Part shown: piece after piece, positions 7,740-14,087 of the stretch
Layout: each line of letters begins with the position of its first letter
Numbering within the stretch: position 1 is the stretch's first letter
Assembly (NCBI GenBank): GCA_016788945.1
Contig: JAEUSA010000382.1
Location: forward strand, 1 to 16,960
DNA length: 16,960 nt
Source: Leptospiraceae bacterium
GTDB taxonomy: Bacteria; Spirochaetota; Leptospiria; Turneriellales; Turneriellaceae
Direction of reading: 5' to 3'
Notes under the pieces: generated by a model
Database searches by the model: none
The model's input: the letters and a program-made list of their open reading frames with translations, nothing else
Told to the model about the DNA's origin: nothing
Made by a program: the position numbers and the translations under genes

Positions 7740-8368
7740 ACAGCCGCCGTGGCTTTACGCTGATCGAATTGCTGATCGTGATCGGCCTTGCCGGATTTAT
7801 TTTTACTACCCTGATGGGGGTCTACCTGCAGGTAAAAAAACTATCGTATGATCAGGTGCGCGTCGCGAATCAATCCGCCGCGGTCATCGATTTGGGTACC
7901 GCGCTGACTTACGATCTTTCGAATCTGATTTTTGAAAAATACAATGTGCGGCAGCTGTTCACCGTCGAAAAAGAGCTGCATGGCGGCAAACGCTTCGACG
8001 CGTTTGTGTTTCCGTCAGCTGCGCTCAATTCGAACCCTTCGGTTCTGCAGGCGCGCAGTTTCATGGTTTCGTATTTCGTCGAGCGCGACCTGCAGGGCCC
8101 AGATTACACGCTCTACCGCGCCGAAGACATGTACATTGACCCGCGCAATCCGTTTCGTGGTGTTGCGGTGCCGATGCTGAAATACGTTGACGAGTTTCGC
8201 GTCGAAGGCTCGAATAACGGCGTCGATTATGAAGAAACGTGGGATTTCAAAACGCGACGCCAAATGCCACGTTATGTGCGCGCCGTAATCCGTTACCGGC
8301 CTTCAGAGGTCAGTAACGAAGTGCAAGAATACATCGTCGACGTACGGCCGCCGATTCTGTGGAACTAA
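7736..8368 (+). CDS. GspJ-like minor pseudopilin
   Basis: The 210-residue protein has the shortest leader of the three (MNSRRG), then FTLIELLIVIGLAGFIFTTL with Glu at +5. Its long C-terminal part includes LGTALTYDLSNLIF, SYFVERDLQGPDYTLYR and MLKYVDEFRVEGS, in the order seen in GspJ (early helix, then a 'L.r.e......' strand and a late strand describing the residual). The end (YVRAVIRYRPSEVSNEVQEYIVDV) also fits GspJ. In other type II systems I, J and K form the pseudopilus tip; no K is visible downstream, where the convergent hemW gene starts 9 bp away. GAGGG precedes the ATG, which overlaps the GspI-like stop. Confidence 0.82.
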   Translation: MNSRRGFTLIELLIVIGLAGFIFTTLMGVYLQVKKLSYDQVRVANQSAAVIDLGTALTYDLSNLIFEKYNVRQLFTVEKELHGGKRFDAFVFPSAALNSNPSVLQARSFMVSYFVERDLQGPDYTLYRAEDMYIDPRNPFRGVAVPMLKYVDEFRVEGSNNGVDYEETWDFKTRRQMPRYVRAVIRYRPSEVSNEVQEYIVDVRPPILWN

Positions 8369-8377
8369 AAATCCATC

Positions 8378-9529
8378 TCAGTCAGGCGCGATTTGCCACA
8401 GGCTGGCCAGCAGGCTGTCTGTGTGCTTGAGCCCTTTATCCGTGAGAGCAATCCACAGTTTATTTTTTTGCAGCCAGCCCTTTTCGCCGGCAGATTGAAT
8501 TTCGCCGAGTACCCGGGCATGCAATGCCGGAGCAAAACACCCGAGTATGCGTGTGAGTGGCAGGCGTTGCTTCAGCCGCAGTGCATTGATCAGGTCATCA
8601 CGCAGTGCTGCACCGCTGTCATGGCGCGGTGCCTGACCGCGCAGATAATTCTCGAGCGAGCGCTCATGAAAAAAACGCCGTTTGCCCGTAAACATATGCG
8701 CAGCGACACCGAGCCCCAGATAGGGCCGCCCAGTCCAGTAAAGCCGGTTGTGACGACAGGTTTTTCCCGGTCGCGCAAAGTTAGAAATTTCGTAGCGCGC
8801 AAAACCCTGCTGCGCCAAAAATTGTATCGCCGCATCCATCTGTCGCACTTGCCTGATATCCGATGGCGGTTGTAGCATGCCTGATTCTATACGCTGTTTG
8901 AGTAGCGTCGCGGGCTCAATCGTCAACTGATAGAGCGAGATATGCGTGACGTCATTTTCGACGGCGAATTCGAGATCTTGCAGGGTGCTGCGAACGCTTT
9001 GTCCCGGCACACCGGTAATAAAGTCGACGTTGATATTCGCAAAACCGAGGTTTCTCACTCGCCGCAACACGGTTGCATATGCCTTCTCGTTATAGAGCCG
9101 CCCGAGGTATTTCAGTACGGCGGCGTCACGGCTCTGCATGCCGATACTGAGCCGATTCACCCCTGCGGCAAGCCAGGCTTGGCTGAGCTCATCGTTCAGC
9201 GATTCGGGGTTGGCCTCTGCCGACACCTCTACCGCGTTTGTCTGTGAGCCAAAGCTGCGCTTGATGGCGCTCAGCACTGCCTCGATCACAAACGCGGGTG
9301 CGCGTGAAGGAGTACCGCCGCCAAAAAAGACGGAAGCGAGTACGGGTTTAGGCGTATCGGCTTCAAGCAGAGCAAATTGTTCACGCAAATCTTCCAGCAG
9401 GCGATCCCGATAGCGCAACCAGAAGTCTTCATCAACGTGACGCCTCGCGATAGAGAAAAAATCGCAGTACGCGCATTTGACGTCGCAATAAGGCAGATGT
9501 ATGTAGACACCGGTGAGCCGCGGCCGCAC
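8378..9529 (-). CDS. hemW: HemW-type radical SAM haem chaperone (coproporphyrinogen oxidase-like)
   Basis: The 383-residue protein shows the radical SAM cluster motif CDVKCAYCDFF (C15, C19, C22) and FFGGGTPS (68-75). It also has EANPES, RLSIGMQS, DFITGVPGQ and ISLYQLTIEP in HemN-family order. CxxxCxxCxF rather than CxxxCxxCxC, together with CRHNRLYWTGRPYLGLGVAAH (the HNxxYW motif), points to HemW, which binds and delivers haem, rather than to true HemN. The C-terminal part is the usual winged-helix-like domain. The start is GTG (9529); no better in-frame start was seen and the ribosome site is weak. It lies 29 bp after apt on the same strand, and its stop is 9 bp from the convergent pseudopilin operon. 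Confidence 0.9.
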   Translation of the reverse strand: MRPRLTGVYIHLPYCDVKCAYCDFFSIARRHVDEDFWLRYRDRLLEDLREQFALLEADTPKPVLASVFFGGGTPSRAPAFVIEAVLSAIKRSFGSQTNAVEVSAEANPESLNDELSQAWLAAGVNRLSIGMQSRDAAVLKYLGRLYNEKAYATVLRRVRNLGFANINVDFITGVPGQSVRSTLQDLEFAVENDVTHISLYQLTIEPATLLKQRIESGMLQPPSDIRQVRQMDAAIQFLAQQGFARYEISNFARPGKTCRHNRLYWTGRPYLGLGVAAHMFTGKRRFFHERSLENYLRGQAPRHDSGAALRDDLINALRLKQRLPLTRILGCFAPALHARVLGEIQSAGEKGWLQKNKLWIALTDKGLKHTDSLLASLWQIAPD

Positions 9530-9558
9530 TGATGCGGCAATTCTTATTTCTGCGGCGT

Positions 9559-10095
9559 TCAGTATTTGAGCAGGCTGTCGATTCTCGGAAAGCCTGCATT
9601 CCGCAGTTTATCGCGGCCGTTCAAGAATTCGAGTTCGACGACGAACATCGCATCGAGCACTTCGGCACCGGCATCGCGCAGCAAGCATGCTGCCGCAGTG
9701 GCAGTGCCTCCGGTTGCCAGCAGGTCGTCGATGATTACGACCTTATCGCCGCTTTTTACCGCATCTTCGTGCATTTCGATTGCATCGCTACCATATTCAA
9801 GCTGATACGTTGCACGCAGCGTTTTCCAGGGCAGCTTACCTGGTTTTCTCAGCAAAAGAAAGCCGCAACCGAGTTCATGCGCCAGCGCCGAACCGAAGAT
9901 GAATCCCCTCGACTCGATGCCGGCGATATACGTTGTACCCGCCGACTTTACTTTTTCTGCCAGCGCACGGATGATGGCATTAAACACCGGGCCATTCTGC
10001 AGCACGGGTGTTATGTCTTTGAACTGGATTCCCGGTTTGGGAAAATCTGGCACGGTACGAATCAGGCCATCAATTTTGCTTGCTAAATCATTCAT
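9559..10095 (-). CDS. apt: Adenine phosphoribosyltransferase
   Basis: The enzyme joins adenine to PRPP to make AMP (purine salvage, cytoplasm). The 178 residues contain the Apt opening IRTVPDFPKPGIQFKDITP (12-30), IAGIESRGFIFG (58-69), LRKPGKLPW (82-90) and the PRPP loop VVIIDDLLATGGTA (119-132). The frame is open to 10167, but the ATG at 10095 gives family length and has GGAG 7 nt upstream, overlapping the region just after the hldD stop. The gap to hldD is 10 nt, so the two are likely co-transcribed. The adenine could come from MtnP encoded elsewhere in the window. Confidence 0.96.
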   Translation of the reverse strand: MNDLASKIDGLIRTVPDFPKPGIQFKDITPVLQNGPVFNAIIRALAEKVKSAGTTYIAGIESRGFIFGSALAHELGCGFLLLRKPGKLPWKTLRATYQLEYGSDAIEMHEDAVKSGDKVVIIDDLLATGGTATAAACLLRDAGAEVLDAMFVVELEFLNGRDKLRNAGFPRIDSLLKY

Positions 10096-10105
10096 TGCGT
10101 CTCCG

Positions 10106-11089
10106 TTAATTTTGGCGATCTTGCAGTTTGAGCTCACCGGGAATAAGATAGTTTTGAACATAATCACGCACGCCGTCTTCGAGTGCGGTATTTTGTACGC
10201 TGATTCCCACAGAATTGAGTTTCTGCATATTCGCCTGCGTAAAATATTGATAACTACCGATCAGCTGCTGCGGCATATCGAAATACTCGATTTTTTTCTC
10301 GCGGCCCATGGCGTTGAACACCGCAGCGGCGAGATCGTTCCAGCTGCGTGCGGTGCCCGAACCCAGGTTGAAGATTCCGTTTACGGACCGCTTATCGATC
10401 AGCTGCAGAATCACTGCCACACAATCTTTTATATAGACAAAATCGCGTTTTTGCTCCCCGTCTTTATATTCAGCGCGGTGGGATTTAAAAAGTTTGAGAA
10501 AGCCATTTTCTGAAATCTGGTGGAACGCCTTGTAGACGACGCTCGACATATCACCTTTATGGTATTCGTTGGGGCCATAGACGTTAAAAAATTTCAAACC
10601 GGCGATGGACTTTTGCCAGCCTTTCGAAATTGCCACTTCATCGAAAATCTGCTTAGAGTAACCATAACGGTTGATTGGCTTCAAGGTAAGACTCGTCGCA
10701 TCGTCGTCGTCAAATCCGCTTTCGATGCCGCCATACGTTGCAGCGCTCGAAGCATAGACAAAGCGGATTCCCTTCTCTAACGCAAATTCGGCAATCTCAC
10801 GCGTGTACGCATAGTTATTCGCCATCAGGTAATCGCCGTCTGTCTCAGTCGTCGACGAGCAGGCACCCATATGCACAATCGCGCGGATATCTTTCATCTC
10901 GGGCGAACGCAGGCGGGCCAGAAATTGGGATTTATGCACGTAATCGCGGTATTTCAACGAAACAAGATTCTTCCATTTGGCCGAATCAAGCAGATTATCG
11001 ACGATCACAATATCTCTGTCGCCCTGCGCGTTGAGTGCGGCTACCACGGCGCTGCCGATGAACCCCGCCCCTCCGGTGACCACGATCAT
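10106..11089 (-). CDS. hldD: ADP-L-glycero-D-manno-heptose 6-epimerase
   Basis: This short-chain dehydrogenase-type epimerase makes ADP-L-glycero-beta-D-manno-heptose, the heptose donor for the inner core of LPS. The 327 residues show the NADP motif VTGGAGFIGS (4-13), YVHKSQFL, HMGACSSTTE, ASSAATYG, RYGYSK with Tyr142 and Lys146, and FFNVYGPNEYHKGDM with Lys178. These match the catalytic Tyr140/Lys144 pair and Lys178 of E. coli HldD closely. The ATG at 11089 begins MIVVTGGAG directly; an upstream start at 11128 would add 13 basic residues not typical of the family. Its presence says the organism makes a heptose-containing LPS. It faces the receiver-like gene across a short divergent gap and is followed by apt. 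Confidence 0.95.
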   Translation of the reverse strand: MIVVTGGAGFIGSAVVAALNAQGDRDIVIVDNLLDSAKWKNLVSLKYRDYVHKSQFLARLRSPEMKDIRAIVHMGACSSTTETDGDYLMANNYAYTREIAEFALEKGIRFVYASSAATYGGIESGFDDDDATSLTLKPINRYGYSKQIFDEVAISKGWQKSIAGLKFFNVYGPNEYHKGDMSSVVYKAFHQISENGFLKLFKSHRAEYKDGEQKRDFVYIKDCVAVILQLIDKRSVNGIFNLGSGTARSWNDLAAAVFNAMGREKKIEYFDMPQQLIGSYQYFTQANMQKLNSVGISVQNTALEDGVRDYVQNYLIPGELKLQDRQN

Positions 11090-11169
11090 GGGAAACAATC
11101 TTCGTCCGCGACGCAGCGGAAAGCACAATCGGGCTTGTCGGTGTGTCTGATTCTCCGTTTTGGGAGGTA

Positions 11170-11886
11170 ATGACCTTCAAAGTCCTTATCATTGAGGATA
11201 ACCACAGCTTCATCGACAGCCTCAAAGTCATGCTGCGCGACCTGCCGCTCGACTTTAATCACGCTTTTCGCTACAGCGATGCAGTGGCACTGATCGATAA
11301 ACACGGCATATTCCATAACCGTCAGGCCATCGACCCGGTTACCGGGGCTGCGGCCGAAGTCAGTGCAGCAATCGAAGCCGCGCAAACCGGAAAAAGACGG
11401 CAACATGCGCACGAGCCAAAACTCTATAATGACGGCGGCGTGTTTCTGATTATTGTAGAACAGAACACTGAATCGAGCATGAAGGGTACTGACTTTATCG
11501 CGCACGCGGTGCGTAAATACCCGGCGCTCAGCGAAGGTGACTTTATTCTGCTCACGCACCGCATCGAGCAGGTGCCTGCCCGCAATTACAATTTCCCAGT
11601 ACTCGAGAAACCGCTGCGCGCACCGCAAATACGCCAGATTGTACAACAGAAGATCAAACAAGCGCAAGATACCATCGAAATGCAAGTGCGCGCCGCTGAA
11701 CAAAAACAAGAAAAAGCAGAAAAAGCTCCTGCCGCGGCCAAAACCCCGCGCAAAGGCCTCCGCGACCTGTTGAAAATCAACCGAGCTCCCGAAGCCGAAA
11801 AAACTCCGGCCGAAGAAAAAAAACCAGCAAAGAAAAAAACAGCCAAAAAATCCGCACCAGCGGCAAAAAAAGCAAAACCGAAATAA
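11170..11886 (+). CDS. Degenerate receiver-domain protein with histone H1-like Lys/Ala/Pro tail
   Basis: A 238-residue protein. The N-terminus fits a response-regulator receiver: VLIIEDN with acidic pair Glu9/Asp10, ILLTHR with Thr129, and PVLEKPL with conserved Lys147 and cis-Pro. The strand that should end in the phospho-acceptor Asp reads FLIIVEQN, so Glu97 (or Val96) takes its place. About 38 extra residues (roughly 48-88) separate helix 2 from that strand. A charged helix follows (about 150-185). The last 50 or so residues are Lys, Ala, Pro and Glu, ending with AKKKTAKKSAPAAKKAKPK, as in bacterial H1-like DNA-binding tails. I chose the ATG at 11170 because it starts right before strand 1 and follows GGGAGG, although spacing is short; a GTG at 11143 is the alternative. 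No partner kinase is nearby. Function unknown. Confidence 0.75.
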   Translation: MTFKVLIIEDNHSFIDSLKVMLRDLPLDFNHAFRYSDAVALIDKHGIFHNRQAIDPVTGAAAEVSAAIEAAQTGKRRQHAHEPKLYNDGGVFLIIVEQNTESSMKGTDFIAHAVRKYPALSEGDFILLTHRIEQVPARNYNFPVLEKPLRAPQIRQIVQQKIKQAQDTIEMQVRAAEQKQEKAEKAPAAAKTPRKGLRDLLKINRAPEAEKTPAEEKKPAKKKTAKKSAPAAKKAKPK

Positions 11887-11895
11887 TCCCGAAAG

Positions 11896-12420
11896 TTACC
11901 CTGCGGGTTTGAACGCGGCGACCGCCGCCAATATATCACTCACGGCCATCATTTTACCCTGCCCGACATCACCGCACACTGCTTCACCATCGGCAGAATC
12001 GAGAATACGATATCCGTAGCTGCGGCATTGCGCCAGTGAGGCCTGCGTCGCTGGATGTGCGTACATCGAGGGATTCATCGCCGGTGCAAGCCAGCGCGGG
12101 CCGTCATAAGCTAACAGCGTCGCCGTCACGATGTCATCTGCCCGACCCTGCGCCGCGCGGGCGACAAGATCGGCAGTCGCCGGTGCAATAAGCATGAGAT
12201 CGGCACCGGAACGAATATCAATATGCGCCATGCCGCCGGCGATTGCATCGGTAATCACCTCATTCCCGGACAACGCTTCAAACAGCACGGGGTTGATCCA
12301 ATCGACTGCAGTACGCGTCATGGCAACGGTAATGCTGTGCCCTGCCTTGCTCAGCTCACGGCAGATATCACATGCCTTATAGATTGCCACCGATGCACTG
12401 ACGCCGAGTATTATTTTCAT
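11896..12420 (-). CDS. coaC: Stand-alone phosphopantothenoylcysteine decarboxylase (CoaC flavoprotein)
   Basis: This FMN enzyme decarboxylates 4'-phosphopantothenoylcysteine to 4'-phosphopantetheine in coenzyme A synthesis. The 174 residues contain ILGVSASVAIYKACDICREL (FMN-binding start), MAHIDI with His66, LIAPATAD, LAPAMNPSMY with Asn116, and EAVCGDVGQGKM with Cys149. These match His75, Asn125 and Cys158 of E. coli Dfp at a constant offset of 9, so all catalytic residues are present. Most bacteria fuse CoaC to the synthetase CoaB; here the protein stops at the end of the CoaC domain and no CoaB follows. The gene begins within an ATGA overlap with the phospholipase-like gene, so it is last in that run. 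A related flavoprotein decarboxylase is possible but less likely given the intact triad. Confidence 0.88.
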   Translation of the reverse strand: MKIILGVSASVAIYKACDICRELSKAGHSITVAMTRTAVDWINPVLFEALSGNEVITDAIAGGMAHIDIRSGADLMLIAPATADLVARAAQGRADDIVTATLLAYDGPRWLAPAMNPSMYAHPATQASLAQCRSYGYRILDSADGEAVCGDVGQGKMMAVSDILAAVAAFKPAG

Positions 12421-13604
12421 TCTGTCTCCGCCTGCCTGTTGGCGGCTTCCAGATAACGAAAATTTCCGTCGATTTGCAGCGGCGAGAAATATTTCATCGC
12501 ACTCGTCGCAACGCCAACACGCCCGTTATTCAGGCTGTAGCCTTTGAGCACACGGCGCGCCTGCGGTAACGCAATATCTCCGTGTGTGTAAAGCCATGCG
12601 GCGCGGAAAAAGGCATGCGTGCGCGAAAAGATGCGTGCGCTGATTGCCCCACGATCGATACGCTGCATACGGTTCGTCAAGGGGTGCGCATACTCGCGCA
12701 GATCGGCAATATCGAACAATTGCCCACGGTTAAGCGACTGGTATTCGGCATATGACCGCGCCGGATACAGCAGCGAGCTGTGAAAATGCAGTGAATCGGC
12801 TTTACGCTCGTTATAGGTCAGTCCCCAACGGGCGAGCCGTGGATTCTGAAAAATGCGGTTAAACAACAGTTGCTTTTTGTAAGACCTCAGTGCCACCTTA
12901 AACAGTGGATGTACTTTGATGCCTTTTTTGAGGTCAGTGCGGCCGAATTCCTTTGCAGCCTTTTCAGGCCACGCCGTTATCAGCGATAATGCATAAAAGC
13001 CGAGCGTCAGGTCGCGCCAGCGCGGCGGCAGGGTTATTTTTTGTAACGCGCGGTACTGGCGAACGTCAGAACCGATTGCGTCAAGGTTATGAAGATCAAA
13101 GATCGTTTCTATTGCCCGATGGCGTGCTTCGGCACGCAGTTTTTCACCTCGATCGTGGGCATAATAATTTCCCGAAAGATAGTACACAATCGGATGCAAA
13201 ATTGTATCGAGCGCGACGTGGCTCAGGTAGCCAAGGGCAAATGCCATGAGGGCGTCGCGTTCTTCTTGCGTCAGCAGGCGCCCGGGCGCAAGCGATTGCT
13301 GCAGTGCAGGTGAGCGCAGTATATCGAACATCGCAATGACATGCGACAGAGAATCTTCACCCTCGGTGCCGTGTATCAGCTCACCCCAGAGTAGCCCGCG
13401 GTGCGCAATGCGAAACTCCCATGGCATGCGAATATCATAGTAAAAAATATCAGGCGATACAGAACCGAAATACAGAAGGTGCGGATGCTTCTCAAATAAG
13501 AAATAGATCTCCCTACCGACTTTCGCTTTGTAACGATTGCGCGAAGCGGCCATAGTATGCGCGGCGCGTTCGGCGAGAATGCAGTGGGTTATTTCTTTCG
13601 GCAT
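12417..13604 (-). CDS. Zinc-dependent phospholipase C-like protein
   Basis: A 395-residue protein starting MPKEITHCILAERAA. It has the look of the zinc-dependent phospholipase C family (Zn_dep_PLPC): His7 near the start, YFGSVSPDIFYYD (45-57) with Asp52, HGTEG (78-82), LSHVI with His88, and FALGYLSHVALDTILHP (122-138) with His129, Asp133 and His137, all candidate metal ligands. No signal peptide is evident, so a secreted toxin-like role is unlikely; many such proteins are uncharacterised hydrolases. The C-terminal 200 residues are rich in basic and aromatic residues and are not recognised. A GTG at 13637 is possible, but it would put the 28-bp palindrome inside the coding region; the ATG at 13604 fits the family start. 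There is little ribosome-site sequence. The stop overlaps coaC by 4 nt. Confidence 0.75.
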   Translation of the reverse strand: MPKEITHCILAERAAHTMAASRNRYKAKVGREIYFLFEKHPHLLYFGSVSPDIFYYDIRMPWEFRIAHRGLLWGELIHGTEGEDSLSHVIAMFDILRSPALQQSLAPGRLLTQEERDALMAFALGYLSHVALDTILHPIVYYLSGNYYAHDRGEKLRAEARHRAIETIFDLHNLDAIGSDVRQYRALQKITLPPRWRDLTLGFYALSLITAWPEKAAKEFGRTDLKKGIKVHPLFKVALRSYKKQLLFNRIFQNPRLARWGLTYNERKADSLHFHSSLLYPARSYAEYQSLNRGQLFDIADLREYAHPLTNRMQRIDRGAISARIFSRTHAFFRAAWLYTHGDIALPQARRVLKGYSLNNGRVGVATSAMKYFSPLQIDGNFRYLEAANRQAETE

Positions 13605-13612
13605 AATTGTAT

Positions 13613-13640
13613 GTCGCGTACCCTGATCAGGGTACACGAC
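13613..13640. promoter_or_regulatory. 28-bp near-perfect palindrome between the CBS-domain and phospholipase-like genes
   Basis: The core GTACCCTGATCAGGGTAC (13618-13635) is a perfect 18-bp palindrome. After one mismatched pair it extends by GTCG/CGAC on each side to 28 bp. It fills most of the 43-bp gap, ending 8 bp before the downstream gene's ATG. A dimeric regulator's operator is a natural reading. In RNA it would form a long hairpin 8 nt upstream of the start, possibly hiding that start. There is no T-run after it in the direction of transcription of these genes, so it is not a normal terminator. Confidence 0.55.
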
Positions 13641-13647
13641 GTAATTT

Positions 13648-14079
13648 TTATTGCTGGGCGATAAAGTCTTTCAGCAGTTGCGCCTCGTGCTCCGTTTTTT
13701 TCAGGCGGGCTGAAATAATATCATCGAGTGATATCAGGCCGACTGCTTTGCTGCCTTCGACGAGCGGTAAGTGGTGAATGTGCTTTTCGGTCATAACTTG
13801 CAACGCTTGATCGACTGTCGCTGTCGAGGCAATCGTCGTCAGGCTTTTCGACATCACTTCCCAGACCTCAACCTTGTCTAACTGAGTATAACGTTCGGCA
13901 ATAAGCCGCATGACGTCTTTTTCGGTAATGATGCCGACAAGTTCGCCGCCAGGGGTAAGAATGAGCAATCCGCTTTCGCGCACCGACAGCATCTGCTTCA
14001 CCGCGGCCAGCACGCTCGCGGTCTGCTTGATGACCGGCATCGGATCAGGTTTCGCTCTTACGACATCCAAAAGACCCAT
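13648..14079 (-). CDS. Two-CBS-domain protein
   Basis: The 143-residue protein consists of a tandem CBS pair. The first (about 10-65) contains VLAAVKQML...GLLILTPGGELVGIITEKDVMRLI; the second (about 75-130) contains VMSKSLTTIASTATVDQALQVM, HIHHLPLVEGSKAVGLISLDDII. The pair forms a Bateman module that usually binds adenosine nucleotides (AMP, ATP, SAM or others) and acts as a sensor. No other domain is attached, so it probably works with a partner protein. It starts 8 nt after the DUF1577 stop, within the same run. The nearby PilZ-like protein is a possible partner by context only. Confidence 0.92.
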   Translation of the reverse strand: MGLLDVVRAKPDPMPVIKQTASVLAAVKQMLSVRESGLLILTPGGELVGIITEKDVMRLIAERYTQLDKVEVWEVMSKSLTTIASTATVDQALQVMTEKHIHHLPLVEGSKAVGLISLDDIISARLKKTEHEAQLLKDFIAQQ

Positions 14080-14087
14080 GGGCTTGG

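Noticed and set aside
9571..10086. Long plus-strand open frames opposite apt and hldD
   Set aside because: They lie opposite well-recognised enzymes with conserved catalytic residues and have no family-like sequence.
11898..11908. Hairpin ACCC-tgc-GGGT followed by TTT after the receiver-like gene
   Set aside because: The stem is only 4 bp and it lies inside the end of the convergent coaC gene. It is too weak to call a terminator.
12615..12640. Direct repeat atgcgtgcgc, two copies 16 bp apart
   Set aside because: It is a 10-bp repeat within GC-rich coding sequence, with a period that is not a multiple of three and no sign of an insertion in the protein.
13613..13640. The 28-bp palindrome as an intrinsic terminator after the CBS gene
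   Set aside because: In the direction of transcription it is followed by ACATACAATT and a start codon rather than a T-run. A T-rich stretch lies only on the other strand, where no gene reads into it.
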